Positions 46,077 to 58,470 of a stretch of DNA of 64,000 bases are shown one piece after another. The stretch's first letter is position 1; each line of letters begins with the position of its first letter. Source of the stretch: Palaemon carinicauda. Taxonomy: Eukaryota; Arthropoda; Malacostraca; Decapoda; Palaemonidae. Where the stretch lies: assembly GCF_036898095.1 (NCBI RefSeq), contig NC_090741.1:20849601-20913600 (forward strand). The letters run 5' to 3'. The notes beneath the pieces are model-generated. The model did not search any database, was not told where the DNA came from, and saw only the letters and a list, made by a program, of their open reading frames with translations. The position numbers were made by a program, and so were the translations under genes.

Positions 46077-49000
46077 CAAGGTCTATAGATATAAGAGGTC
46101 TTCTCAGGCCACCTTAGTGCGCAGGTAGCCGGATGGTGGGAGTCGGGTCGGTCAGAGTGATGACGTAACTCAGACTTAACCGTGGCTGAGTAAGCTGTGG
46201 AACTTCCATAAGAAAATAAAGGAACCATGCTTTCTGCTTTGTATTTTTCAATCTTTTCGAAGATTTATATTTTATTCTTTTAGGATAATAAAAGTAAGAT
46301 TACAAATACATAACTTTATTACACTCAAACAACCAAACAAATATCTGATGATGTAAATAACTGAAATTTGTCGAGAAACAGACAGTTTAAATTCATAAAA
46401 TAAATAATGATGTATACACAATATATATTTCAGTTATGTTCTATATCACGTTGCGAGCTTTTTCATTTTATTCTGCGCTTTTCTTGATGAACTAATATTT
46501 CTATTTAAAATACGAATTCTAAAAAATGTACGACATCTAACAAAAAATTTAATCACTTCATATGGTAATGGAATATCATTGCTTTTAAAACACTCGCTAA
46601 TTAAATCAGTCAATTTAACCGTCGCTCCTTTTCCAGGTTTTAGATACTTTTCCCCATGATGACAAAGAAACATTTTTTCCATCATTTTTAAATGCACCAA
46701 AAATTCTTCGCTTGGTTGCATTAGTTTTCCATCTCTTGCACTTATGGCACCAATCCACGTGCCATCTCCCTTCGTCGCTGCAGTTCCAAGGAATTCATAT
46801 TCAGGAAACTTACGAGCTATATAACCCCCTACGTATTGTAAGCCTCCATCTTCCATCGCTTTCCCTAATGCTTCTTTTTCAGTGTCAAATTCTACATATT
46901 CATCATTTTGCAAATCATTAACAAATTCCCCTGGCAAACAAAACAGCATTGCCGATAGACTCAGCTCTTTTTGAATAGAAGTTTCTTCATCTACAAAGGA
47001 TGCGCTTTGTTCAACAGGGAAACTGGAAATTGAGCCTGACGTCATCATATCACTATTGCAACTTTCAACGTTGCAGTTTGATCCTAACAGTTTGCTGTCT
47101 TTTCCTAGAATGTGGGCTCTGACTCGGTGCTTAAATGCGACGGGTGATGGGTGTTGATGGCATGCACCCATATGTCTTATGCAGCCAAAATGTGTTCAAG
47201 ACCATCTTGATTTAGCTTATAAGTAAGAATATATGATGTATCAAATTTAGCTTTGACCATTTTCAGCAGCTTCATTAGAGAATTGCACGATATAATTAAG
47301 CCTTTTTGGAAAGGATAGAGCCTATTGCTTTTAATTACTTTCATTTCTTTAGATACTCAAATCATATCTTGCAACGTTTTATTTTGTAGGTCCAGATTTA
47401 TCCCATAGGCATTTCTTGATGGCTTCCTATCACGAGGTACTCGAGAATTGAATAAATTGAACCAGGTATCTACAAGATATATAAACTGAGTTGTCGTTTC
47501 CCAATGCTTATCTTCAAGCAGACCTTTCTTACCGAAGTACTGAAGGCATTTATATGTAGTTTCGGACAGTAATTGCACCGCTAGTTTAACATTCATGCGT
47601 TGCATACCCATAACATTGATGTGCTTTTCAGAGAGTTTATGTGCTGTCCGTAGATCACTTTTGTTTTTCATAATTACCTCCCTGACTGAACCACTAAGAG
47701 CAAACCTATCTCCCGACAATACAAATCCATGATCAAGAAAATTATTCCTAATGAGTTTTATTAGGTGCGGTGCATCGGCAAACACATGTATTTCTCTGTT
47801 ATCATCTACCGGGATAACAAATGCAAAATTGTCTATATCAATGCCTAAGAATTCCACAAACTGATATCTGTTGATCCTAAGTCACTAACCATGGCTACTA
47901 CAGGAAACCCAGCTTTCTCAACCCGAATAATCAATTTAAAAAGGAGATCTTTTTTCATGTTAGTGTCGAAATCATAATAAATAATTTGTTTCCAGGAAGT
48001 CGTAAGTCCTCTGATCATTGCACATTGTACTTTGGATTTAGGATCATACAAAGTGTCCGCGCCTTTATCTTAACTCCAAATTTGTGCAACACTGCAAACG
48101 TCAAATGAAATTACACACAGACGCTTGTGTTCCAGCATTGACTCCGATTTTATTTTTAATAAGTGGATTACCGATTCCAAAATGCCAGGTTCTACAGCTA
48201 TCTTACTTGACCAGCGATATAAAGTTGATAAAGAAGGAAAAGGTAATTTCCACTCTTCTCTTAAAAACTTATAAGCTTTTGGACTCAAACTGCGTAACGT
48301 TAAGGCTTTGCTGATATCATCGTCTTCCCAAGTATTAATATTACTTCCAGTGACAAGACATGCTACTTGTTTGGGTGAAAAGTATTTCTTTAAATTAGCT
48401 TTTACTACAGCAGTTGCTGATGCATACATCTCATTGAACTTAACGTACATCGCTGTTTTCTCTTTTTTCCAGTTTTCCTTTTCTTTTTCCCACTTGACCT
48501 TATTATCCAACCATTTAGCTTTTTCATTTTCCCATTTAGCCCTTTCAGTAGCAAAATAGCTTTCTTTAACTTCCCACTGCTCTTTTTCACATTTCCACTT
48601 TACCTCATATTCTTCCCACTTCCGTTTGATATCATCTCTCTCCTTCTTCAATTGCTCAATTATACGTTGCAAATCTTCAATCGTGGGCACCGATTTGACT
48701 TTTTGTACAAAAATCTTCCCAGTTTCGTCTTGCTCTTGACTAAGGATTTCATCTACAAGTCGTTTTTGTCCTCTTTTTTTCGGTTCTTACCATCCTGGAA
48801 TTCTCTGATTAAAATTAAAATTGAATTATTAAAAAGATGGAATTGTATAGAGAACAATGCGATTAGAATTTTCTGACATTATTGAATATGCAAAAATCGG
48901 AACTAAAATCTATGAATGGTACTTTTTCACAGCGAAATGGAATAAAAGAAACATTTTTTTTTTAACTATATATGAGGAGAACAACTGATTCCACGATTTC

Positions 49001-49646
49001 AAGATTACTGGTGAATAATAAAGAGGATATACAATAATTATAATCTATGTAAGTTGATTACAGCGTCATAAATCTTAATGTTTAACCAACAATACACAAT
49101 ACTAGTTTCTTACCTTGTGATGCATGTGAATGTCCAGTTGTAGGTAAATGCATCGTTGGTACAGATCCTTTCTTTATTCTGATGAGAGATCGAGGCACTG
49201 GTTGATTCAGCAATTTATACATCAAATTCCTTTCAAATGCATCAGCTTCAAATTGTTTACTACATATCTGAGCGTTTTCCCCATTAATAAGATCTTCTCG
49301 TTTGCACAGCTGAATCCACGTTTTCCTTGTGATGATGTCCTTAGGGATTTATGAAAAGTGAGATCCTTACTTTTTACTCTATATGAGAAGCATCCGAAAA
49401 CTGCACAATTACTGGGCATTTTATTATATATAAAACAGCTTTGATCAGCAAGGCGGAAGTGTACACCACGTTTGCTAGTAAACAACTGCCCGGTCAAGGG
49501 GTGATCGACCTTTGGTATGCTTGGGTGAATCTAGTCTATGACCTTGGCCGCACCTATAGGGCCTGCCTAGGTCACAGTCTGTACCTGCGCAGAAGATTCA
49601 TATTTTTGGTCAGGGTTGAGAAGACCTCCTTAATCTATAGACCTTG
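46077..49646 (-). mobile_element. Second P-superfamily transposon, with TIRs and 8-bp TSD
   Basis: A 3570-bp element. The ends begin CAAGGTCTATAGAT (46077) and, reversed, CAAGGTCTATAGAT (49646), with terminal repeats of about 30 bp. A 10-bp subterminal inverted repeat TGCGCAGGTA lies at 46118-46127 and 49582-49591. The flanks GACCTGCC at 46069-46076 and 49647-49654 are a perfect 8-bp duplication. Uninterrupted repeat R at 54800 onward shows the empty site. The transposase is on the minus strand. Confidence 0.95.
46446..49419 (-). pseudogene. THAP/P-type transposase of the second P element, disrupted
   Basis: The ATG at 49419 starts a THAP domain (MPSNCAVFGC). A shift near 49325 moves to WIQLCKREDLING and ICSKQFEADAF, where Gln replaces the zinc-binding His, then SVPTMHLP. 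A strong donor (CAAG|GTAAGAAAC at about 49111) and an acceptor-like TTTTAATCAG near 48808 suggest an intron. Next comes a long coiled coil rich in KWxxEK repeats (about 48690-48440), then SLSPKAYKFLREEWKLPFPS, the first Asp in CVISFD, a TAA at 48070-48072, the second Asp in MVSDLGSTD, a shift near 47855, FADAPHLIKLIRNNF, KHINVMGMQRMNVKLAV, LEHILAA, a shift near 47185, MGACHQHPSPVAFKHR, YVGGYIARKF and a basic C-terminus. It is clearly distinct in sequence from the first P element. Confidence 0.9.
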
Positions 49647-50239
49647 GACCTGCCTTTACTTGTAAAACAAAAAACTGTAGGAAGAATCATCATTTATAGG
49701 ATTTGCACACACACATTCCAATGTGGATTATCACTTTTGACCGCGAAAGGTTAACCAATTCTATCATCCCAGCCACCATTCCCCTGGGTGACTTACCCTT
49801 TTCATCTCCTGCTCCCTTCCGCCTTTTATCTTCCATAAAATTTATCGGTAATTAATCTATTTTACTATTTCACTATGAGTCAAATCTAACATTGCTATAA
49901 TTGTTGTTGAACTGGTTTTCTATCAAGAAATAAAAATCAGACATACTCATAATATTCTTATAAGAACAACAGTAGGTTTTTACACATAACCCTCATTTTT
50001 GTGGAAATAGATTCATAGGCCTACGGTATTGAACTATTTCTTGTTTTGTCAAATATCCAGTAGAGATTACTATCTTCTCTCTCCTTGGAAATGAACAGCG
50101 TACGGCATTAGACTACTAACTGCCCTATTTGTATTTTCATGCTTTTTATTTTGATGGTGGTGAGAAAAGAAAAGTTAATTATAAAGTACAGAGGTAGTTA
50201 CGATTTCAGGTTTATCCTTTATTTTATAGTCAGTTGATA

Positions 50240-50241
<2 letters not shown>
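49647..50241 (+). repeat. Repeat R, copy A, right piece
   Basis: Aligns with 54850-55405 at high identity by eye (for example TATCAAGAAATAAAAATCAG and GATTCATAGGCCTACGGTA are shared). No coding content. It ends at GTCAGTTGATAAG, next to a (TA)n tract that separates it from the piggyBac copy. Confidence 0.9.

Positions 50242-50332
<91 letters not shown>
50242..50332. repeat. (TA)n microsatellite
   Basis: About 45 TA units. It sits exactly where copy 2 of the duplication has the C-terminal two-thirds of a piggyBac gene. Confidence 0.98.
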
Positions 50333-50334
<2 letters not shown>

Positions 50335-50985
50335 GTTTTCTGGTAAACACAGATTTTGTGAATTCACTGGAATCAACTTTCTTGCACTAAATACATCATT
50401 GATAGAGATCTTCCGAAGCAACCCAATTTGAATGAGCAATCCATGAAAGGCCATTACTTTTTTTGCTGTTACGTCTTTCCAGTCTTGCCCAACATAATAT
50501 TGCTGAAGAGGGCGTTATAGGTTGATCTTTTGCCTCGCATAATTATTCGTTTCTTAGGCAATCAATTAAAATAACTCCATGGAAAAAACAAATAAATGAA
50601 AAAATTTAGAGGGGTATGCTTCCGAGCTCTAGGAGGAAAAAACTGTTTCCCCGTATGAAAATATTCTTTTAGTTTATGCACTTATTTATAATATCCTTCC
50701 CATTCATTTTCTTCGTCGTCACCGTAACTACCTTCTTCATCATTCTCTTCTAGCAATTCTCGTGGAGGGTAGAAGAGCCTCTCGTTAAAGTCACTGCCAA
50801 CGTGGTCAGAATCGGAATCGGATGAAGCCTTTTCTTCTAAAAGTCCATGAGAACCCAGTTATAACTAACATCGCAATTTTCTTCATTGTCGTCGATGCCT
50901 ATAAAATTATCTTCTAAAGGACACATTTCAAGACATTCTAATATTTCCAACGTAGTTCGCAAAAACTTTTTCGATGAAGCCATGA

Positions 50986-51022
<37 letters not shown>

Positions 51023-52440
51023 CAAGCTACAACCCTAGTTGGAAAAGCAAGATGCTATAAGCCCAGGGGCTCCAACAGGGAAAAATAGCCCAGTGAGGAA
51101 AGGAAATAAGGAAATAAATAAATGAAGAGAACAAATTAACAATAAATCATTCTAAAATAAGAAACAACGTCAAAACAGACATGTCATATAATAACTATCA
51201 ACAACATCAAAAACAAATATGTCATAAATAAACTATAAAAAGACTCATGTCCGCCTGGTCAACAAAAAAGCATTTGCTCCAACTTTGAACTTTTGAAGTT
51301 CTACTGATTCAACCACCCGATTAGGAAGATCATTCCACAACTTGGTCACAGCTGGAATAAAACTTCTAGAGTACTGCGTAGTATTGAGCCTCGTGATGGA
51401 GAAGGCCTGGCTATTAGAATTAACTGCCTGCCTAGTATTACGAACAGGATAGAATTGTCCAGGGAGATCTGAATGTAAAGGATGGTCAGAGTTGTGAAAA
51501 ATCTTATGCAACATGCATAATGAACTAATTGAACGACGGTGCCAGAGATTAATATCTAGATCAGGAATAAGAAATTTAATAGACCGTAAGTTTCTGTCCA
51601 ACAAATTAAGATGAGAATCAGCAGCTGAAGACCAGACAGGAGAACAATACTCAAAACAAGGTAGAATGAAAGAATTAAAACACTTCTTCAGAATAGATTG
51701 ATCACCGAAAATCTTGAAAGACTTTCTCAATAAGCCTATTTTTTGTGAAATTGAAGAAGACACAGACCTTATATGTTTCTCAAAAGTAAATTTACTGACG
51801 AGAATCACACCTAAAATTTTGAAAGAGTCATACATATTTAAAGAAACATTATCAATACTGAGATCCGGATGTTGAGGAACCACCGTCCTTGAACTACTTA
51901 CAATCATACTTTGAGTTTTGTTAGGATTCAATTTCATACCCCATAATTTGCACCATGCACTAATTCTAGCTAAATCTCTATTAAGGGATTCACCAACCCT
52001 AGATCTACATTCAGGGGATGGAATTGATGCAAAGAGAGTAGCATCATCTGCATATGCAACAAGCTTGTTTTCTAGGCCAAGTATTTGATAAAGGGATGAC
52101 CTTGGAAAGTAGCTGGTGAGACGGAAGTCGATCACAATCGGTACTTGCTGCTGAACGAGGCCAAATGCACCGAGAAATGAATATCTTGAGCGCCTGCATT
52201 TATTGATTAATCTAACTTTTCTTGGGGGAAAAGGGGGGAGAGTATTAACTAAAAAAACGAGGAATATTAATCTTAGAGAACCACAGAAAATGAAGCAACG
52301 ATTTAAACAGCGAATAACTTTAAATTATAAAAACAGTTTATGAATATTTAAGATCTTTTCGGTAGGCTACCAGAGGTAGCTCAAGTACTAGAACGACATA
52401 TTTTGCTTGGGCTACTACAGTCAGCCCATGGAGTGTAAAG
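50333..52440 (-). pseudogene. piggyBac-type transposon C, copy 1: N-terminal part only, LINE-interrupted
   Basis: The minus strand from ATG 50983 encodes an N-terminus (ASSKKFLRTTLEILECLE..GIDDNEENCDVSYNW) and then, in other frames, an acidic region (SDSDSDHVGSDFNERLFYPP). It continues to NSQNLCLPEN-type sequence at 50334, where the gene is cut by (TA)n. The catalytic domain is absent. Between the ATG and the 5' non-coding part (52125-52440) lies an inserted LINE. The 5' end near 52400-52440 (CATGGGCTGACTGTAGTAGC on the minus strand) matches the terminal region of copy 2. Confidence 0.85.
50986..52124 (-). pseudogene. (TAA)n-tailed LINE, RT C-terminal half, inserted in piggyBac copy 1
   Basis: The minus-strand frame 52135-51245 is open for about 290 codons, starting around LENKLVAYADDATLF with the RT catalytic AYADD box. 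It continues through WGMKLNPNKTQSMIV, YDSFKILGVILVSKFTFEKH, LPCFEYCSPVWSSAADSHL and LWNDLPNRVVE to a stop. A 3' UTR of about 230 bp ends GGGTTGTAGCTTGGATAG and (TAA)n. It is 5' truncated inside RT. The open frame and intact motifs mark this as the youngest LINE copy in the window. Confidence 0.9.
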
Positions 52441-53215
52441 GATTAATGGTTAATTTTTTATTTATTTCTATATAACTTTTACCTGATATACCATAATTTA
52501 AATAAACCTTCAAATATATCATATGTTTTAACAATTTTAAGTAATTTGTTTCCATTATGGTAACTGGCAATCCACACAGGAAATGAACGTCGCCAATTCA
52601 CGCTTAGATAGTTGGATTTCTTAACAAAATTGATTGAAACGTGAAAAAATAAACTCGAAATCAGTTTACTAAATCATCGAGAAGGGCACTGATGCATAAA
52701 CTTTTTGCGTGAAAACTTTATACGATAAAAAAATAAAAGATAACTATTAGTGGAGATTAATGACCGGGAAAATTCCTATTTCCGAATGTTTTTCTGAATT
52801 ATAACACAAAGTTTCCTCTTCCTGTGTGATAAGTATTTGTAGTACGTCTATTATAAATGTAAAGTGAAAAAGAAGAATGATTTACCTTCTCAATGATACC
52901 ATAAAAATTAATTGAATCGTACTAAATTGTTGAAAATAAGACATTTTCAAGGAGTCCATACAGGGTTCATAGTCATTGTGATTCATTGAGCAGCACCACT
53001 TGGAGTAGCAGGTACTGTCTTTTCACCAGAGTAGAGATCTCCGGATGATCGGTAAGGGTTCAGGGAAAATTAAATGAAGCTAATAAGGATTTCATGAATA
53101 TTTCTAACGATATGGCAACTTTTGAACATTCAGAGGTAGTTTACAATCGGTGTCCGAATCCATACCATCCATGCAAATCACACCTATAGCAAATCCAGCC
53201 ACCTTTCTCTTTGAC

Positions 53216-53217
<2 letters not shown>
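52441..53217. other. No gene seen
   Basis: AT-rich sequence without motif or internal repeat match. Confidence 0.5.

Positions 53218-53287
<70 letters not shown>
53218..53287. repeat. (GA)n microsatellite
   Basis: About 35 GA units. Confidence 0.98.
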
Positions 53288-53291
<4 letters not shown>

Positions 53292-53533
53292 AGGCGAATG
53301 TATAGCCTGTGATACTCGTGCATTAGAATTACTGATTTTTATTATATTTTTTATATACATATAAGCAATCACTAGAATGAGACCTTAATACAGGATGGCA
53401 GATTTCTACCTGTATAGAAAAAATAGTATTTACCTATGGAGTAGGAATATACGTACAGCACAGTACATTGTGTTGTTTGTAGTTTATGGCGACACAAACA
53501 CACATGCCCATACATACATATATATGTATATAA

Positions 53534-53975
<442 letters not shown>

Positions 53976-54524
53976 TGTATGTCTGTTAGATCATATAACA
54001 GTTGTATACGGTTGCTTCTACGAATGTATATACCGTGTGATATTTCTCAATTTATTCCTTATACAACAAAGTTTTGTAACTGTAGAATGTCAGATAAACA
54101 AACGACATTGCCATCAAATAGACATGTCTTTACTTGTAGACCAAAACACTTGAAGGAAGATGCAGCAATTATGGGATAATCCCACATGAATTCCACTGTG
54201 GATTATATTGGTCACTTTCGCCCAAGAAAGGTCCAGGCAGAGACGGCCTGGGAACGGTTCACTTTTCCTAATCCAGGCCACTAATCACCTCGGTGACTTA
54301 TCATTTTCTTCTTACGGTTTCTTTCGTCGCTTCCATTTTACTGAATTACCGGCAAATATTTTATTTTACTGTTTAAATTTTAGTCAAATCAAACATTAGG
54401 TGTGATTGTTTTGTAACACACTTTCCATCAGTAAATTAAAACCAGATATTGATAATATTCTCACAATAAAAACTGGAGGTTTTTACACACCTTTTTTTAT
54501 ACACAAGGTATTGACAGTAAAGAT

Positions 54525-54603
<79 letters not shown>

Positions 54604-54618
54604 TGCGTGGTAATGAAC

Positions 54619-54625
<7 letters not shown>
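53976..54625 (+). repeat. Repeat R, copy C (diverged)
   Basis: Aligns with copy B: F-part near 54010-54080 (TTCTACGAATGTATATACC against TTCTAGGAATGTGTACC), then CAGATAAACAAACGACATTGC, CCTCGGTGACTTATC and others. A (CT)n tract of about 78 bp (54524-54601) lies where copies A and B have only a short CT-rich stretch. No coding content. Confidence 0.75.
54524..54601. repeat. (CT)n microsatellite grown inside repeat R
   Basis: About 39 CT units, flanked by GTAAAGATTA on the left and GGTAATGAACAGG on the right. These match GTAGAGATTA and GGAAATGAACAG around a 12-bp CT-rich seed in copies A and B. Confidence 0.93.
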
Positions 54626-54705
<80 letters not shown>

Positions 54706-54718
54706 TGTGTGTGTGTTT
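54620..54718. repeat. (TA)n(TG)n microsatellite
   Basis: About 40 TA units, GC, then TG units, immediately before repeat R copy B. Confidence 0.97.
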
Positions 54719-55405
54719 CAGTAAATGATAGTCCGACAGTTCTTTCTAGGAATGTGTACCTTATAATATTTCCTAAATCGTTAACGTAGTATACAACTTA
54801 GAGTTGAGACTATGAAACTTCGGATAAACAAACGACATCGTCATCAAATAGACCTGCCTTTACTTGTAAAACAAAACGCCGTAGGAAGAATCGGCATTTA
54901 TAGGATTTGCACACACATTCCAATGGGGATTATTACTTTTGACCTTGAAAGGGCAACCAATTCCATCATCACAGCCACCATTCCCCTGGGTGACTTATCC
55001 TTCTCCTCTCCTGCTTCCTTTCGCTTTTATATTCCATAAAATTTATCGGTAATTATTCTATTTTACTATTTCAATAGTCAAATCTGACATTGCTATAATT
55101 GTTGTTAAAATTGTGTTTTCTATCAAGAAATAAAAATCAGACATACTCATAATATTCTTACAAGGACAACAGTAGGTTCTTACACATAACACTCATTTTT
55201 GTGGAAATAGATTCATAGGCCTACGGTAGAGACCTATTTCTTGTTTGGCCAAATATCCAGTAGAGATTACTATCTTCTCTCTCCCTGGAAATGAACAGCC
55301 TACGGCAGTAGACTACTAACTGCCTTATTTGTATTTTCATGCTTTTTATTTTAATTGTGATGAGAAATAAAGTACAGGATTTTATGTTTATCCCTTATTT
55401 GTTTA
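54719..55405 (+). repeat. Repeat R, copy B (most complete)
   Basis: F-part 54719-54797, then the body shared with copy A. It holds the unoccupied 8-bp site GACCTGCC (54850-54857) in which copy A carries the second P element. No open frame of interest. Confidence 0.85.
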
Positions 55406-56049
55406 GTCAGTTGATGTGTGTGTATTAATAAACCAAATCTCTTACCTTGTTTATGCATTTATTCTCACTATATTCTTCAGTGATGTGAAAATTTCCATAA
55501 AGCTATTTTGTATATTTTACTGTAATTTATATTAACCAACTCATTTAATGATGTTATTTAAGAAATGTACATGGATTTTGTGGAAAAAAAAGTCAATTAT
55601 AATATGAACATATAATTATTAATCAGTCCTGACAAAAACAAACTATTTAGAGTTTGATACGAAATAAAATATATTTATGATTAAAATAATGTTGATAAAA
55701 TCATTTGAACAATTTATCATATAAGATATAGAAATGAATAAATTGATACTCTTATAAAAAAAATTAAATAATCATGGCATTATATATCATTATGATATTT
55801 TTTACAAGGAATATAAAATATTTTTAACATCATATTTCAGTTTTATGTTATAACATTAAATAAAATTGTTCTCCTATGAGAAATTGTTCCAATAAAATAT
55901 ACAAAAATGCAATTTAAATATAAGAATTAAAAAAAAAATCTTGAAAAATAAAATAACAATTTACAATACAAGATTTAGACAACAACAAAAAAATTATCTT
56001 GTTAGAAAAGTGAAGAATTGAAACATATTTAGTTGGAATGTTTTTTTTT
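55406..56049. other. No gene seen; probable piggyBac C right-hand non-coding DNA
   Basis: Very AT-rich, between repeat R and the piggyBac stop codon. No terminal repeat or TTAACCC end could be identified. Confidence 0.4.
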
Positions 56050-57315
56050 TTTTTTTTTTTTTTTCTAAAAAAAAAATTAATATCTAACTTTATGATATAA
56101 CATAAAACAATTTTTGGGATGCAACGCTGGGTTACCAAGACAAGTTAGACAGCAATAAGCAGCTTTCTTACGACCACCGGGCCCGTAACAATCGCCGCAA
56201 ACAGCACAATCTCTTAGAAGATTGTCTGGTATACAGTTTATTATATGGCATTTATCATTCTTTAGTCTTTCTGGTACTTCATGTCTGTTGACAAGAGATC
56301 TTTTTCCTCCCAATCTTACTCGGAGATCAGCAACAAGTTGTTCACAAAGCTCTTTCCTATAATTACGATGGTTTAGTATTTTCTCTTTTTGGGTGTTCAT
56401 GTGTATTTTGTACAGGAGAAAACTGTTGACACTAGATATTTCAAAAACAAAAAAATATAGCTTTCTCCACCATTTCATAGACTTCTGTATAAAGGCATAA
56501 GAAGAAGAGTAGTGATCAGCCCTATCAATACCACCCATATTTGCAGTATATTCGTTGATTACTTTCGGCTTTGTTATTTCTTCCAGTACATTTTTTTTTT
56601 CTTTTTTTTTTGCAAAACGACGGACAGTTTTAGTTGATGATGAATGGAACGTTGTAAGCATCGTCACATATCGTTTATCACGCCAACTAAGAACGTGATA
56701 GCAATTACTCTTGCAAAATGACACGTGTTTACCAGGAGAGAGTTTTATCTTGTCTTTTTTTATATTATTTGGAAGTCCTGCTCGATTTGTTTGAATAGTC
56801 CCGGTCAGATGAATTTTTTCGCAGCAATAGCTCTTTAGCTAACTGAAGATTGGTATATAGTCTATCAGTGAACACGTGGTATCCACTGGATTTCGTTGAT
56901 TTTATAACCATATCCACTAATTCCAGTATGATTCTAGTATTGAATTTATGGTTAGCATTGCCAAGAATGTCTGTCCTTGCTTTGCCATAATACGGTATTA
57001 GCGCTAAAACATATCCAGTCATTGAGCAGTCTATATCGAACACTTTTAGACCCCATTTTGTAGGTTTCATTGGATTATACATTTTGAATCCAATGCGACC
57101 TTTGAATGGGACAGTGGACTCATCGGCTGACAAATTAGCTCCTGGGTGATAATATGGAAGAAATCTAGGCATTACGTAATCTATCACTTGACGAACTTTT
57201 GATCGCCGACCTTCAAAAATGTCATTAGATTCACTCGGAGGAGACACATGTAGGGCCCAGAAAATTTGTAAGAATCGTTTTCTGCTAAACACAGATTTTG
57301 TGAATTCCCTGGAAT

Positions 57316-58336
57316 TGTGACGGGATGTTACAACAACTCCCACACCCTGGATCACTCTACCAGACAACTGTCTCTGCAACACAAACTTTCCCCTTACTTT
57401 ATCATTAACTGGACTCTTAGACCAAAGGACAAAACAAAACAAAACAAAACATTACATTACAACTATATTTCTTAAAACTAAAACCAAAAAAATTCTGCAT
57501 TCAAAATAAGCTTAACATTAAAACCATCCACAACCAAAATAATTCACTTAAAACAAATCATTAACTTAATAAATATACCAAAAAAAAAAAAAAAAAACCA
57601 TAACACCATTCATATAAAAACCCTAACAAACTTAAAATTACCCGCACACCAAACCCAATATTTGTTTATGTGTGGACCTCTTTGTCCACACAAGGGCCAA
57701 CAGTCCTACTAGGCCAATGCCAAAACTCTGGCAGACGCAACAATCGGTGGCAGACAGATAATTTTGTGGCAATCTGCTACACCTGCCTCACTTGATTGGC
57801 AGTCAATATCAGCACTATCATCATCATCATCATCGTTATAGTTTTATAGCACAAGAACAATCAAATCAGGTTCATTAAGAAATCCAGGTCATCAACAAGC
57901 GATCAATCCCAAGAGCAGTCGTATTAAATTCCTTAAACAAGCCAGGTCGTCAACAATCAAATTCAAATAAATTTTCTCCCCAAAGGAGGAATCACGGCCT
58001 GCCAAAATAAAAAAAGAAAAACACTTATGAACACTCCTAGCTAAATAAACTATCACACTATAATCAAAGATAAATAATAAATTGTTCCTATCATTCACAA
58101 TCACGACAAGCAAAGATAAACAAAACTGTACTTACTCAAAAATAAATGATCACTTCTAACACTGATAAGAAAAAATATATAAATCCAGCGTTCACACAAC
58201 TGCCTCAGGACGCAGTCAATCAAAAAAAGCATTCTCTCCTAAACATTCACCACTGTCGTAACCTAACTAAAATCATAAACAAACAATCTCATTTAAACTA
58301 ACAGTCTTTCTCACACCAAACAATCGATACACTAAC

Positions 58337-58418
<82 letters not shown>

Positions 58419-58470
58419 GATTTGGCAAACAAAAAATAAATAAAAATAAAACAAAAATTAATCCTCCACA
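57316..58470. mobile_element. Solo LTR (1155 bp) with 4-bp TSD, inside piggyBac C
   Basis: The block starts TGTGACGGGATG and ends CCTCCACA. It is flanked by GAAT at 57312-57315 and again at 58471-58474. Copy 1 of the piggyBac (50334-50395) has the empty site, CTGGAATCAAC, with one GAAT. The interior has no coding motif and includes a (CT)n tract at 58341-58417 and a short (ATC)n. TG..CA ends and the duplication identify an LTR whose partner LTR and interior were lost. Orientation is uncertain. Confidence 0.87.
58341..58417. repeat. (CT)n microsatellite in the solo LTR
   Basis: About 38 CT units. Confidence 0.98.

Noticed and set aside
48405..48590. Lys-rich 61-codon minus-strand frame as a separate small gene
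   Set aside because: It is an alternative-frame shadow of the coiled-coil region of the second P-type transposase.
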